From positions 1 through 31,318 of IMG/VR virus record IMGVR_UViG_3300046616_000107: 31,318 nt of DNA; one strand, given 5' to 3'. This document shows positions 23,972-31,303 of this stretch, piece by piece. This DNA comes from a virus. The notes below the pieces were generated by a model, which was given only the letters and a program-made list of their open reading frames with translations, was not told the origin of the DNA and did not search any database. Both the position numbers and the translations under genes were made by a program. Position 1 is the stretch's first letter, and the number at the start of each line of letters is the position of its first letter.

Positions 23972-24457
23972 TTAGTTCAAAAAGTAGAGATTGTCTCGAT
24001 AAGTCTCAGCCACCGGAGATTCCATTTTTCTGGCAATTTTTTGTTTAACCATCAGATTTAGGATTGATCTGACATCAACAGTGGAGAGATCGGTCTCCTC
24101 AGCAATCTCCTCAACTGTGGAACATGAATGATGCCGCATGGCTTTAAGGATCAGCTTTACCTTTTCTTCATCAGAGCTGGAGCCCGAAACTCTCACCTTG
24201 GTCATCGTTTGATCTAATAGCTCCTTATGCTCAGGGAAAACTCTTTTGAGATGCTGCAAAAGCTGGCTCAAATATAAAGCTCTGCCTTTCTGGCTGCCGT
24301 CTCTCTGGTAAAGCCAGAATCTGCTGGAGAGGTGCTCCTCATCATAAATCTCAGCCGGTGGTGGTGACGGCTCAGGTTTTTCTACTGGCTGATTGTTTGC
24401 CGGATTTGGGATCGATGCAGCGGCTGGCACTGCATCATTTAATTTATGATTTTGCAT
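23972..24457 (-). CDS. Protein with C-terminal winged-helix domain
   Basis: A 161-residue protein. Residues 1-40 are Pro/Ala rich and probably disordered. Residues 45-90 are helical (FWLYQRDGSQKGRALYLSQLLQHLKRVFPEHKELL). The C-terminal 60 residues look like a winged helix-turn-helix: KLILKAMRHH, STVEEIAEETDLSTVDVRSILNLMVKQ and the wing KIARKMES..TYRDNLYFL. It may be a transcription regulator of the late genes since it is the last gene before the terminator; that is inference. It overlaps the preceding gene by 14 bases. No strong ribosome binding site is visible. Confidence 0.75.
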   Translation of the reverse strand: MQNHKLNDAVPAAASIPNPANNQPVEKPEPSPPPAEIYDEEHLSSRFWLYQRDGSQKGRALYLSQLLQHLKRVFPEHKELLDQTMTKVRVSGSSSDEEKVKLILKAMRHHSCSTVEEIAEETDLSTVDVRSILNLMVKQKIARKMESPVAETYRDNLYFLN

Positions 24458-24857
24458 TTTGTTTATTGACCGTAAATGATCCGATTTTCTTTGTGATTAG
24501 ATCCAGTTCTCTGTTTAGATACCGGATTTGTTCTTTAGCGTGTTTTTTGAAAGGTTTGCTCCACCTGTTGGATTTCAAACCGGATTCATATTCCGCGCGC
24601 TTTATATTCAGATCACTTTGTTTCTGCACCAGCCACATCAGCTCCAGTCTTTCGAGGCTTTCAGCAGTCAGTTTTTGTCTTGATGCCGGTTTGTGGCGGT
24701 TTCTGAAATTTTTTACCGGCACCGGTAATCTCCAGCCGTTTCTGGTTTTTTGATATTTACCAGCCACTTTGACTGCTGTTGTAAGCTCAAAATGGATCTC
24801 TCCACCTTTGAGCCGGATCTGTAAAAATTCGTTTTTCTTTAATTCCAGTAAGCTCAT
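24444..24857 (-). CDS. Hypothetical basic protein
   Basis: A 137-residue protein. AAGGAGAG lies before ATG 24857, favouring it over the start at 24887. The N-terminal part is beta-like (FLQIRLKGGEIHFELTTAVKVAGKYQKTRNGWRLPVPV); the rest is strongly basic and helical (FRNRHKPASRQKLTAESLERLELMWLVQKQSDLNIKRAEYE). Lys and Arg are abundant, so nucleic acid binding is possible. No family recognised. Overlaps the genes on both sides. Confidence 0.65.
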   Translation of the reverse strand: MSLLELKKNEFLQIRLKGGEIHFELTTAVKVAGKYQKTRNGWRLPVPVKNFRNRHKPASRQKLTAESLERLELMWLVQKQSDLNIKRAEYESGLKSNRWSKPFKKHAKEQIRYLNRELDLITKKIGSFTVNKQNAKS

Positions 24858-25198
24858 TGTCTCTCCTTGATGCCGTGAGTGATCCATTTGCCATCACCGA
24901 GCTCTCTGACCTTGCCAGCAATCCTGCTCCTTATCTCATCGACAACAGGTTGCTCAGGGAAAAGAAACCAGCCAAAGGATGTGTCTTTGTGAGGATCTGA
25001 CAGATCAGCCGCGTCACTGATCACAGGAGTGATACCGCCACCAAGCCTGCTCCTATTCCAGCTCACAAAATACTTTGGCACCAGATCAGTGCTGTCCTCA
25101 TGAATCACCAATGTGCCAGCGGTCAGCTCTCTCCAGTCAGTCACCGGCTCCAGTGCTTGAATCCACTCTTTCAAATTATTTCCTGGTAAAAGTGCCAT
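24854..25198 (-). CDS. Hypothetical 114-residue protein
   Basis: ATG 25198 is preceded by AAGGAG at the end of the upstream gene, so it is preferred over a start at 25249. The product has a possible alpha/beta fold (LKEWIQALEPVTDWRELTAGTLVIHEDS, VPKYFVSWNRSRLGGG, FGWFLFPEQPVVDEIRSRIAGKVREL). No motif recognised. It overlaps the downstream gene by four bases (ATGA type). Confidence 0.65.
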   Translation of the reverse strand: MALLPGNNLKEWIQALEPVTDWRELTAGTLVIHEDSTDLVPKYFVSWNRSRLGGGITPVISDAADLSDPHKDTSFGWFLFPEQPVVDEIRSRIAGKVRELGDGKWITHGIKERQ

Positions 25199-25199
25199 T

Positions 25200-25679
25200 T
25201 TATTCCATCTCCTTGAGCGGTGATCTAAATCGGTCATCCAGATACTCATCCAATAAATCCAGTATCTTAATGCTCAGATCATCAGCCTGCTCCAAAGTGG
25301 TGGATCCTTTGCAGTTTCTCCAGACTATCTCATTGATCTCCATTTTGAGCGGAGAGAGTTTTCTGAGATCGAGCACCAGCTCGTTTGGATCTGGAATCTG
25401 ATCCGGCTGGAGCTCATTTAGATAATAATCAGCGGCTCGATTTGCAGCTACCTTTACAGAGTCAAGGTTTAATTTATTTGGCTTGTGCTCAGGCTCATCA
25501 TCAGATTTGTAGTCTGCCAGCAGGCACTCCTCGGAGCAGTAATAAAAGGCACCGTTTCTGTGCTGTTGTGACGGATGTGGATGCAGCAAGCTTATGCAGC
25601 TTTTTCTTGCACAGCCTGGTGGTTTTTCCAATTCCGATTTTTGATTGTTTGTATTTTCGTGATTATTTTGTTGATTCAT
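25200..25679 (-). CDS. Protein with N-terminal MYM/TRASH-like zinc motif
   Basis: A 159-residue protein. Residues 24-60 contain C-x4-C, a His-rich loop and FYYCSEECLLADY, which resembles the MYM/TRASH-type treble-clef zinc fold (the C-S-x-x-C pair followed by an aromatic). The rest is acidic and helical (YLNELQPDQIPDPNELVLDLRKLSPLKMEI, LSIKILDLLDEYLDDRF). Such domains are often regulatory or protein-binding. The ribosome binding site is weak (AGGCGCAAGAAA). No closer family assignment. Confidence 0.6.
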   Translation of the reverse strand: MNQQNNHENTNNQKSELEKPPGCARKSCISLLHPHPSQQHRNGAFYYCSEECLLADYKSDDEPEHKPNKLNLDSVKVAANRAADYYLNELQPDQIPDPNELVLDLRKLSPLKMEINEIVWRNCKGSTTLEQADDLSIKILDLLDEYLDDRFRSPLKEME

Positions 25680-25689
25680 TTTCTTGCGC

Positions 25690-25920
25690 CTATTTGAAAA
25701 GATAATTGACCAGCTTTCTGATCAGTTTGAATCTTGATCGTTTGATAAAAATCGAATTGACGGATTTTGCCGCATATTCATTGTGACCGTCTCGGGCATA
25801 ATACCTGAGCTTTACATCACCATGAGCCGTGGCTGGCTCCAGCACTTCAAACTTTATAAACACAACGTCACCTGGTTGCAGATCTTTGCCTCTGATGGCA
25901 TCACTGTTTTGTAAGTTCAT
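25690..25920 (-). CDS. Hypothetical 76-residue beta-rich protein
   Basis: A small protein with a likely beta fold (DLQPGDVVFIKFEVLEPATAHGDVKLRYYARDGHNEY) and a basic C terminus (KRSRFKLIRKLVNYLFK). The DLQPGDVVFI..EV pattern resembles SH3-like small barrels. AAGGAGACGAAA precedes ATG 25920, which overlaps the stop of the 32-residue gene (ATGA). Function unknown. Confidence 0.65.
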   Translation of the reverse strand: MNLQNSDAIRGKDLQPGDVVFIKFEVLEPATAHGDVKLRYYARDGHNEYAAKSVNSIFIKRSRFKLIRKLVNYLFK

Positions 25921-26015
25921 TTTCGTCTCCTTTTAGCTAAAAACTGACCGAATCGACCAGCGAGATATAAAAAGCACACAAACGATATTCCGAACAATAT
26001 TTGACTGATTTTCAT
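25917..26015 (-). CDS. 32-residue single-pass membrane peptide
   Basis: A very small gene tiled between two others: its ATG overlaps the stop of the 57-residue gene (ATATGA), and its TGA overlaps the ATG of the 76-residue gene. The product has one hydrophobic helix (QILFGISFVCFLYLAG) and a basic C terminus (AKRRRK), so probably N-out/C-in in the inner membrane. No family known to me. The exact overlaps on both sides are the main support. Confidence 0.65.
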   Translation of the reverse strand: MKISQILFGISFVCFLYLAGRFGQFLAKRRRK

Positions 26016-26185
26016 ATTGATTTTTGTAATTTTTCAGCTACTTTTCCGCACAGATAGCCTGCTTTGTAATGTTCCGAGAGCTCGTCCGGAACTTCTTTTT
26101 CATAGAAATTGATGATAACGATCACCAAGTTTGCTATTAAATCCAAAAGCTTTTCAAGCTTTTGCTCGGGCGTTTCTTTTTTCAT
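26012..26185 (-). CDS. 57-residue small protein
   Basis: An open frame from ATG 26185, two bases after the stop of the OB-like gene, to TGA 26012, overlapping the next ATG. The product begins MKKETPEQKLEKLLDLIANL, then VIVIINFYEKEVPDELSEHY and GYLCGKVAEKLQKSI. Helical, soluble, with one Cys. A GGAG lies 15 bases upstream, a long but usable spacing. It fills what would otherwise be a 270-bp gap. Confidence 0.65.
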   Translation of the reverse strand: MKKETPEQKLEKLLDLIANLVIVIINFYEKEVPDELSEHYKAGYLCGKVAEKLQKSI

Positions 26186-26186
26186 A

Positions 26187-26594
26187 TTAATTTTCGATTA
26201 CTCCGAAATCTCCCAATTGAGAGATCTTTGTTTTAGTGATCGGCTCCATATACTTGGCAGCCAGAACAGGATCAATGAAAGTCTCCTCATCCACAGGAGT
26301 GCAGTGCAGCATTTTGATCAGCTCCAGATTCCAGTCCTTTGCCTTAAACCACAGAACGTGATTCTTTTGATACTTCACGATCTTGGCTTTGAAAGTTACC
26401 TCACCACCTTTCATCCAATCAGCAAAACCATGTCTGCTGATGTAAACGTGATCACAGATCGGATCTCCATCCATTCTGAGATCGATCAAAAGGACTACGG
26501 AGAGTTTTGCTTCTCCTTTTTTGGCGCAAAACTTTTTCAACGTGGCTGTAAAAATTCGCGTTTGTCCCGAGTATTTTCTGAGTCCTTTTCGCAT
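26187..26594 (-). CDS. OB-fold-like phage protein
   Basis: A 135-residue protein from ATG 26594 (AGAGG upstream; a GTG at 26618 is the alternative). The pattern TRIFTATLKKFCAKKG, LSVVLLIDLRMDG, ICDHVYIS, then MKGGEVTFKAKIVKYQK matches small phage proteins in which a DH(L/V)(W/Y) motif is followed by GD-x-I-x-F-x-A-x-V-x-x-Y-x-K. These are predicted OB-like barrels of unknown role, often among DNA metabolism genes. The last 50 residues are less conserved-looking. Confidence 0.6.
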   Translation of the reverse strand: MRKGLRKYSGQTRIFTATLKKFCAKKGEAKLSVVLLIDLRMDGDPICDHVYISRHGFADWMKGGEVTFKAKIVKYQKNHVLWFKAKDWNLELIKMLHCTPVDEETFIDPVLAAKYMEPITKTKISQLGDFGVIEN

Positions 26595-26631
26595 GATATG
26601 GGATCCTCTAAAAATCACCTTTTGTCAGATT

Positions 26632-28281
26632 CTATAAATTCTTAAAATCCTTGGTGATGAGTGGATGTGCTGCTCCTCTGCTCTGCACTTCCTTTGATAC
26701 GGCGCAAAGGACATCCAAAAATCTGGCGGCTCCGAGTCTTGCCAGATCCTGCTGAGTTTTCGGTGATCCGAGCTCCTCAGCTAAGACATCGATCTGATTG
26801 TTTGCCATAATGTTGATCCAAGACGCGCGGAGATCCTTGTCAGTCTCCAGTTGGTAAGCCAGAGCAGTGACTGCAAGCTCCAAAGAAACATCCACTGGAT
26901 CGAGAATAATTGGATATTTAGGCGTTTTGTTTCTCCTTTTTCCGGTGCCGCCGCAGAAATTACAGTTTGACTCCGGAGCTAATAGATCGAGATCAAGAGT
27001 TTTTCCTGAGCCTTTGCACCAATTGCAATCCAATAAGGTTTCTTTGGAGTTGCCAGTTTGTTTCGATTTGATCTGATTTACGGTTTCATCAATTATCTGG
27101 ATCGATTGCTCAGCCAGACTCCGGTTATTTCGTGGATCCTTAAAACCGCCAAAGGTTTTCTCCCACCCGAGAGCATCCATGCAGTTGATAATTGCAGTGA
27201 TCTGTTGAGCGTTTCTCAGTTCATAAAAGGCATCTATGCAGCCAAGTAAAGCTTGCTCCATTCGTTTGATCCGCACGTCCTTTGGATCCAACACAACGGC
27301 ATTTTTAAGAAGATGTTTGGATTTACCGGAATTGTTCTGCTCATCAAAAAGCGAATTCTCTAAAATCTCAGCCGAAAAATTAACGATCCGATCAATGCCG
27401 TCATTTGAAAGATCTATGGAGACCAGTTGACCGGAATCAGTTTTGATCACCGTCTGCACGTCCAGAAGATCCATTGTGTTCATGTCACTTTCAGCAATTG
27501 CCAAAGTGAGCTCATGCTTGAAATCGTCAATATTGACTTTTACCTCTCTTGGCTCCGGACTGGTAACAGTTTTTTTGCAGACGGAAAGCTCCATAATTTC
27601 CGGCTCTGTCAGTTTTGCCAACTTGAGAGATACAGCCAACTGAGTGAGCGGTGATTTTATGTGCGGATTTTGCTCCTGGAATTTAACCACGGTTGTGATG
27701 ATCTCCTGCTCGATCTCTCTGACGATCCGTTTTTGCTCCTCAGCTTTTCTATTTTCTGTGAGATCTGCTTTTTCATTTTTCTCACCGGCTTTCCAGTTAA
27801 TCTCATGCTCAAAGTGGATTTTGTTGGACGGTTCGATCCAATCAAGTCTGGTGCAGACTTCTTTTGCCATGTGGAGCAAATTTTCTCCAAATTCCTTTTT
27901 GGGAACCACGCTCCAGATACCATGCTCCAAGCCATTCCAGACCGGACATGACGGATGATGACCGGTGAGCATCAGCCAACTGGCATCATAATCACCGCAG
28001 CCTAAATTGATGCAGCTGCAAAGATCCTGCACCGTTTCGGAATTGAGCCGCTCATCATTACCGGCTGGAGAGATTTTCCACGGCAGTTGATCCGGCTGAT
28101 GGATCTTGACCGGCTCCAGCACTTTGCAGGATGGACAAATGGTTTCTCCAGCCCCAAATTGCCAGCCATCTTTTTTAGCCTGCTCCAAAATCTCTGTGTG
28201 GGATCCTGAAAACTCCTGTTTTTTATTGCAATGATTACAAACCGCGATCTTTGGAAAATGATTGTTTATTGGTATTGCCAT
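26632..28281 (-). CDS. Zinc-ribbon and DnaJ-like zinc finger protein
   Basis: A 549-residue protein. The N terminus has a zinc ribbon (C15-x2-C18 ... C49-x2-C52). A second Cys/His cluster follows (DLCSCINLGCGDYDASWLMLTGHHPSC, about residues 86-112). Near residues 419-446 is a DnaJ-type finger: C419-N-W-C422-KGSGK ... C440-N-F-C443-GGTGK. The middle (about 150-330) contains helical and beta segments without motifs I know. The C-terminal 100 residues are helical. It has no J domain, so chaperone activity is unlikely; DNA or protein binding fits better. AAGGAG lies 11 bases before ATG 28281. It is the largest gene of the block. Confidence 0.65.
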   Translation of the reverse strand: MAIPINNHFPKIAVCNHCNKKQEFSGSHTEILEQAKKDGWQFGAGETICPSCKVLEPVKIHQPDQLPWKISPAGNDERLNSETVQDLCSCINLGCGDYDASWLMLTGHHPSCPVWNGLEHGIWSVVPKKEFGENLLHMAKEVCTRLDWIEPSNKIHFEHEINWKAGEKNEKADLTENRKAEEQKRIVREIEQEIITTVVKFQEQNPHIKSPLTQLAVSLKLAKLTEPEIMELSVCKKTVTSPEPREVKVNIDDFKHELTLAIAESDMNTMDLLDVQTVIKTDSGQLVSIDLSNDGIDRIVNFSAEILENSLFDEQNNSGKSKHLLKNAVVLDPKDVRIKRMEQALLGCIDAFYELRNAQQITAIINCMDALGWEKTFGGFKDPRNNRSLAEQSIQIIDETVNQIKSKQTGNSKETLLDCNWCKGSGKTLDLDLLAPESNCNFCGGTGKRRNKTPKYPIILDPVDVSLELAVTALAYQLETDKDLRASWINIMANNQIDVLAEELGSPKTQQDLARLGAARFLDVLCAVSKEVQSRGAAHPLITKDFKNL

Positions 28282-28299
28282 ATTTTTGAAACTCCTTTT

Positions 28300-28509
28300 T
28301 TATTTATTGTTTTTGCACTTTTTGTGCTTTGTGTTAAAACTTTCGATCATTTCTCTGGCTGCTCTCGTATTTTCCGGCTCATCCCAGGCACCGCCGCAAT
28401 GCGTGCACCAGCAGCAGATTTTGCCCTCGGTTTCAATCATGCAGACATGAGCCACGATCCGCTTTAATGTCTTAAAATCTCCGTTTGTCTCTGAAAAAAC
28501 TTTTGCCAT
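28300..28509 (-). CDS. Small Cys-rich protein
   Basis: A 69-residue protein with the cluster ICCWCTHCGGAW in its middle and another Cys near each end, suggesting a zinc-binding site. The flanks are charged and helical. ATG 28509 overlaps the preceding stop by one base (TGATG), with AAGGAT upstream. Function unknown. Confidence 0.6.
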   Translation of the reverse strand: MAKVFSETNGDFKTLKRIVAHVCMIETEGKICCWCTHCGGAWDEPENTRAAREMIESFNTKHKKCKNNK

Positions 28510-28742
28510 CAGATCATCCTTGCTTTTTTCAGATCGGCGTAAATCAGATCGATTTCGTCATCCGAGAATTTACTGACTGCTTGGTTTTTCAAGCCGATGG
28601 ATTCTAAATATTTACCGATCTCCACAGTGCTCCAGCCGTTAAATTTCGGTTTTCCTTGATCTGCAAAACACTGCCGGATCTGTTTGATCTTGGCTGCTCT
28701 GGTGATCTGGTTTTTGTCTGATTGGAGATCGGTTTTAATCAT
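28509..28742 (-). CDS. Hypothetical 77-residue protein
   Basis: A helical small protein (TRAAKIKQIRQCFADQGKPKFNGWSTVEIGKYLESIGLKNQAVSKFSDDEIDLIYADLKKARMI). GAGG is 6 bases before ATG 28742, which directly follows the stop of the 29-residue gene. The W-S-x-x-E-I-x-x-Y-L-E pattern could be a small helical DNA-binding bundle. No family recognised. Confidence 0.6.
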   Translation of the reverse strand: MIKTDLQSDKNQITRAAKIKQIRQCFADQGKPKFNGWSTVEIGKYLESIGLKNQAVSKFSDDEIDLIYADLKKARMI

Positions 28743-28832
28743 TTAATCCTCATGAAAAATCTTTTCGTCACGTCCGGCGAAAACGAATAATAGAATGAGC
28801 ACCAGTCCGATCAATCCTTTAATTAAATTCAT
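28743..28832 (-). CDS. 29-residue single-pass membrane peptide
   Basis: A very small gene with GGAG 8 bases before ATG 28832, overlapping the end of the 118-residue gene by 14 bases and ending exactly one base before the next ATG. The product is one hydrophobic helix (LIKGLIGLVLILLFVFAG) and a charged tail (RDEKIFHED). The tiling and good ribosome binding site make it credible. Possible roles include modulating a host membrane protein or superinfection exclusion; no direct evidence. Confidence 0.7.
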   Translation of the reverse strand: MNLIKGLIGLVLILLFVFAGRDEKIFHED

Positions 28833-29175
28833 CTTCGATCTCCAGCTTATTTGTCAGATAGTTGTAAATTTCAGGATAGGCAGCGGAAAAATCAGCAGCC
28901 AATCCCTCGGAGTGAGGATCATCCACCATTTCGATCATGTGTTTGACCTCATCCACAGGAAAGCCGCCGCATGGCTCCACATCCGTCCTTTGACCATTCA
29001 GAAAGTCTCTGAAAGCATCAGCTCCGTCTCTGTCCACAACTAAGCTGACATTGGTTTTAGCTTTATGATCTTTTGAATCGATCAATAGCCGTCCGTCATA
29101 AAAACCGCTGATCTCTATCTGAGATTCTTCATTTTTTAGGAGCAGTGTATTGGCTCCGTTTTTCTCGATTTTCAT
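28819..29175 (-). CDS. Hypothetical 118-residue protein
   Basis: AAGGAGTAAAAAA precedes ATG 29175, which overlaps the stop of the nuclease gene (ATGA). The N-terminal half is beta-like (NTLLLKNEESQIEISGFYDGRLLIDSKD, NVSLVVDRDGADAFRDFLNG); the C-terminal half is acidic and helical. No motif recognised. Confidence 0.65.
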   Translation of the reverse strand: MKIEKNGANTLLLKNEESQIEISGFYDGRLLIDSKDHKAKTNVSLVVDRDGADAFRDFLNGQRTDVEPCGGFPVDEVKHMIEMVDDPHSEGLAADFSAAYPEIYNYLTNKLEIEDEFN

Positions 29176-29633
29176 TTTTTTACTCCTTGAAAATTAAAAT
29201 TTTGTTTGATCCATCGGCTGATTGGTTTGAGTTTTTCAATGAGCTCCAGCCACTGCTTTTCAAAACTCTCGAAACTATCGGCATTGATCACGAAAGCACC
29301 GGCTCTCAGGAGCTCCTGCTGCCGGAGCAGTTGATCCGGTGATGGTGTGCCGTCTTTGATCTTTGTTTCGATATAAACTGCAAAACCGAAAGCCAGAGCC
29401 AGCAGATCCGGAGTGCCTTTTTTGCAGAGATAGATCCACCGGTTATAGTGAGTGACGGCTCCGGTTTTCTTGCTGGTGTAATTGGTTTTGAGATTGATCT
29501 TGCCCGAGTTGAGCCGGTCGATCTCAAAGCCGGATCCGGAGACGTATTGCCGGATCTGCTTTGAAATAGTGCTCTCGGATTTATCATCGGAGAGCTGTTT
29601 TTTATAATCGGTGATGCTCATCTTTTCGGTCAT
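29172..29633 (-). CDS. VRR-NUC-like nuclease
   Basis: A 153-residue protein from ATG 29633 (AAGGAGTTTT upstream; an upstream start at 29693 would overlap the cupin gene). Residues 70-120 carry the VRR-NUC signature of the PD-(D/E)xK nuclease fold: KKGTPDLLAL with D76, YIETKIKDG with E89-x-K91, SPDQLLRQQELLRAGAFV with Q101 and the G-A motif. Such stand-alone domains in phages are thought to act on branched or single-stranded DNA intermediates, such as Holliday junctions or replication forks. The N-terminal 60 residues are helical and basic. All catalytic residues are present. Confidence 0.85.
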   Translation of the reverse strand: MTEKMSITDYKKQLSDDKSESTISKQIRQYVSGSGFEIDRLNSGKINLKTNYTSKKTGAVTHYNRWIYLCKKGTPDLLALAFGFAVYIETKIKDGTPSPDQLLRQQELLRAGAFVINADSFESFEKQWLELIEKLKPISRWIKQNFNFQGVKK

Positions 29634-29649
29634 AAAACTCCTTGATTTT

Positions 29650-30075
29650 TTAATCGCATGACGGACGCGAAACGCCTGGTTTAACGTATTCACGCCAATT
29701 GATAAATTTGCCGTCTTTCCAAAATCCCCAGGATCGTGACGCGCGCAAAACGATCACCAGAGTCCAGCAATCGGAGCCAGGTTCGGTCATGCGGAGCCTG
29801 TGTTTATGTTCTACCGGAAAAGAGCGGATCCAAGGTGCTTTATAAATCTTTTCTCCGGTTGGTGTTTCTTCGACATAACCGCCGCTCAGCCCAATGCTGA
29901 TAAATCTTTTCGGATGATCGTGCTGATCCAGAGCCCAGTCATCACCTACAAAATGATGGAGATAAATTCCAAGAATTTTGCCTAATCTGAGCAACGTCCA
30001 TCTATATAAATAAGTTGGGCAAATCTCATGTCCGTTGATCTCCTCTAAGCGAAATAATCTATCTAAAAATTTCAT
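29650..30075 (-). CDS. Cupin-like protein
   Basis: A 141-residue protein resembling a widespread phage family with a cupin fold. Recognisable segments are YLYRWTLLRLGKILGIYLHHFVGDD, DQHDHPKRFISIGLSGGYVEE (the HDHP motif, probably metal-binding), FPVEHKHRLRM and CWTLVIVLRASRSWGFW. The His residues H71/H73 and the later H-K-H fit the two cupin motifs. Substrate is unknown. It may modify a sugar or an oxidised metabolite. AAAGGAG precedes ATG 30075. Confidence 0.7.
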   Translation of the reverse strand: MKFLDRLFRLEEINGHEICPTYLYRWTLLRLGKILGIYLHHFVGDDWALDQHDHPKRFISIGLSGGYVEETPTGEKIYKAPWIRSFPVEHKHRLRMTEPGSDCWTLVIVLRASRSWGFWKDGKFINWREYVKPGVSRPSCD

Positions 30076-30089
30076 GGTGTTTTCTCCTT

Positions 30090-30806
30090 TTATGAATGGG
30101 TTTGCTCCTCTGGCTGCTCATCCAAGATCAATTTCAGATTTTGAGCAAAATCTGAAATTGGCGGTGCTCTGCGAATGATCTGCCGTGCGCGATGAATTGC
30201 CGTCCGTCTCCGGATAAAATCCATCGGCGTATCAGACCAGTCATCACGAAAGGCAGCCACTTGATCCTCACTTTGAATTTTCCAAGTGATCGAAGCATCA
30301 ATCTTGGTTTCTTTTGTTCGAAAACCGCCGAGATTAAGAATCCTCACGGCTTTCTCCAAGCTCAGAGGTTTTGAGGATCTGGATCCGCGTGTTTTTTTCG
30401 GTTGAATAAAATTGAAATAACCTCGGAGATCGAGGATGTGCTGCTCCATCGTCGGCATCCGGTCATTGATCGAGCCGTCTCTGGACGTTCGCTGGTGGAA
30501 AGTCATCCGGATCAAATTGATGTTTGCGGCTGCAATATCGATCCGGATCATCAGATCATGAGAGAGCAGCACCAGTCTGGACAGAAAATCAAAATCGAAA
30601 GTTTGGAGCGATCCTCGAAACTCGACTTGAATGATGTATTGATCAGTCCAGTCAGCCTTTTTTAACTTTTGTTCATCAAGGTGATAAATTCCGCTCCAGG
30701 CATAATCCAGCAGATCAGCCACAGCAGCTCCGAGGTCGCTTATCTCGATCTTGAAAGTTTTCCGGATCCATTCAGATCCGGCTCCGTTTGTTATTTGTTT
30801 AATCAT
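30090..30806 (-). CDS. Hypothetical 238-residue protein
   Basis: A soluble protein with a central helix-rich region (LSRLVLLSHDLMIRIDIAAANINLIRMTFHQRTS) and a basic C terminus rich in Arg (DFIRRRTAIHRARQIIRRAP). Composition and position suggest nucleic acid contact, but no motif is recognised. AAAGGAGC precedes ATG 30806. It is the first complete gene at the right end of the window, separated from the pentapeptide gene by a hairpin. Confidence 0.65.
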   Translation of the reverse strand: MIKQITNGAGSEWIRKTFKIEISDLGAAVADLLDYAWSGIYHLDEQKLKKADWTDQYIIQVEFRGSLQTFDFDFLSRLVLLSHDLMIRIDIAAANINLIRMTFHQRTSRDGSINDRMPTMEQHILDLRGYFNFIQPKKTRGSRSSKPLSLEKAVRILNLGGFRTKETKIDASITWKIQSEDQVAAFRDDWSDTPMDFIRRRTAIHRARQIIRRAPPISDFAQNLKLILDEQPEEQTHS

Positions 30807-30828
30807 ATTTTGCTCCTTTTATTAATTT

Positions 30829-30854
30829 CCGGAGAGATCGGTTAATCTCTCCGG
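30829..30854. repeat. 10-bp inverted repeat after pentapeptide gene
   Basis: CCGGAGAGAT (30829-30838) and ATCTCTCCGG (30845-30854) with a 6-base loop, 14 bases after the pentapeptide gene's stop. On the minus strand the stem is followed by AAATTAATAAAA rather than a T tract, so it is a poor intrinsic terminator. It may be a processing or regulatory hairpin upstream of the 238-residue gene. Confidence 0.6.
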
Positions 30855-30868
30855 ATGGATCCGCTGCA

Positions 30869-31303
30869 TTAAAATGGATTGTCGGTATTGGTTGCCGGTT
30901 TTATGATCTCCAGGAGTTCAAGTTTTGCGCATCTGGCTTTGCCGTCAGTATTGAAAGGCACGATCACATCAGCAAGATCGATCCAGCGGATCCGGCATCT
31001 CCAAAGCGGCTGGCTGCCGTGTTCGTTTAGGCACCATTCCTTTGTGGCAAAATTTACGCCGCAGCCACACGATTGAGTTCTTGTCGGGTTTGGGTTTTCG
31101 GTGATAAAGGATCCTGGCTCGATCTTCCATTGATCCGGCACTGGATATGTTGTGTTGCCGATGGCTTTATAAACGATCAGACCAAGCTCATCCTGCTCGA
31201 ATTTGGATAGAAAATCGGCAGCGTTGAGCAGTGCTTTCGCGCCACTCAAATTCGCGTCACTCAAATCCGCGCCACTCAAATTCGCGTCACTCAAATTCGC
31301 GCG
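30869..31303 (-). CDS. Pentapeptide-repeat protein, 5'-truncated
   Basis: The frame is open to the contig end and has no start; the first in-window residues read RANLSDANLSGADLSDANLS, i.e. A(N/D)LSx pentapeptide coils of a right-handed beta helix. The C-terminal 110 residues form a separate globular domain (GLIVYKAIG, W.IEPGSFITEN, CGCGVNFATKEWC, LADVIVPFNTDGKARCAKLELLEI). This domain is shared with pentapeptide phage proteins that I recall under the name DUF5758, although I cannot check. Function unknown. The 5' end merges with adapter sequence. Confidence 0.75.
   Translation of the reverse strand, partial: RANLSDANLSGADLSDANLSGAKALLNAADFLSKFEQDELGLIVYKAIGNTTYPVPDQWKIEPGSFITENPNPTRTQSCGCGVNFATKEWCLNEHGSQPLWRCRIRWIDLADVIVPFNTDGKARCAKLELLEIIKPATNTDNPF
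31239..31298 (-). repeat. 15-bp tandem repeat coding for pentapeptides
   Basis: Four near-identical units GCG(C/T)CACTCAAAT(T/C)C in a row (31239-31253, 31254-31268, 31269-31283, 31284-31298) plus five bases of a fifth. Each unit encodes one pentapeptide. The repeat probably stopped the assembler. Confidence 0.9.

Noticed and set aside
26109-26645. Plus-strand open frame of 178 codons
   Set aside because: It is antisense to the OB-like gene and the 57-residue gene, which have better support on the minus strand.
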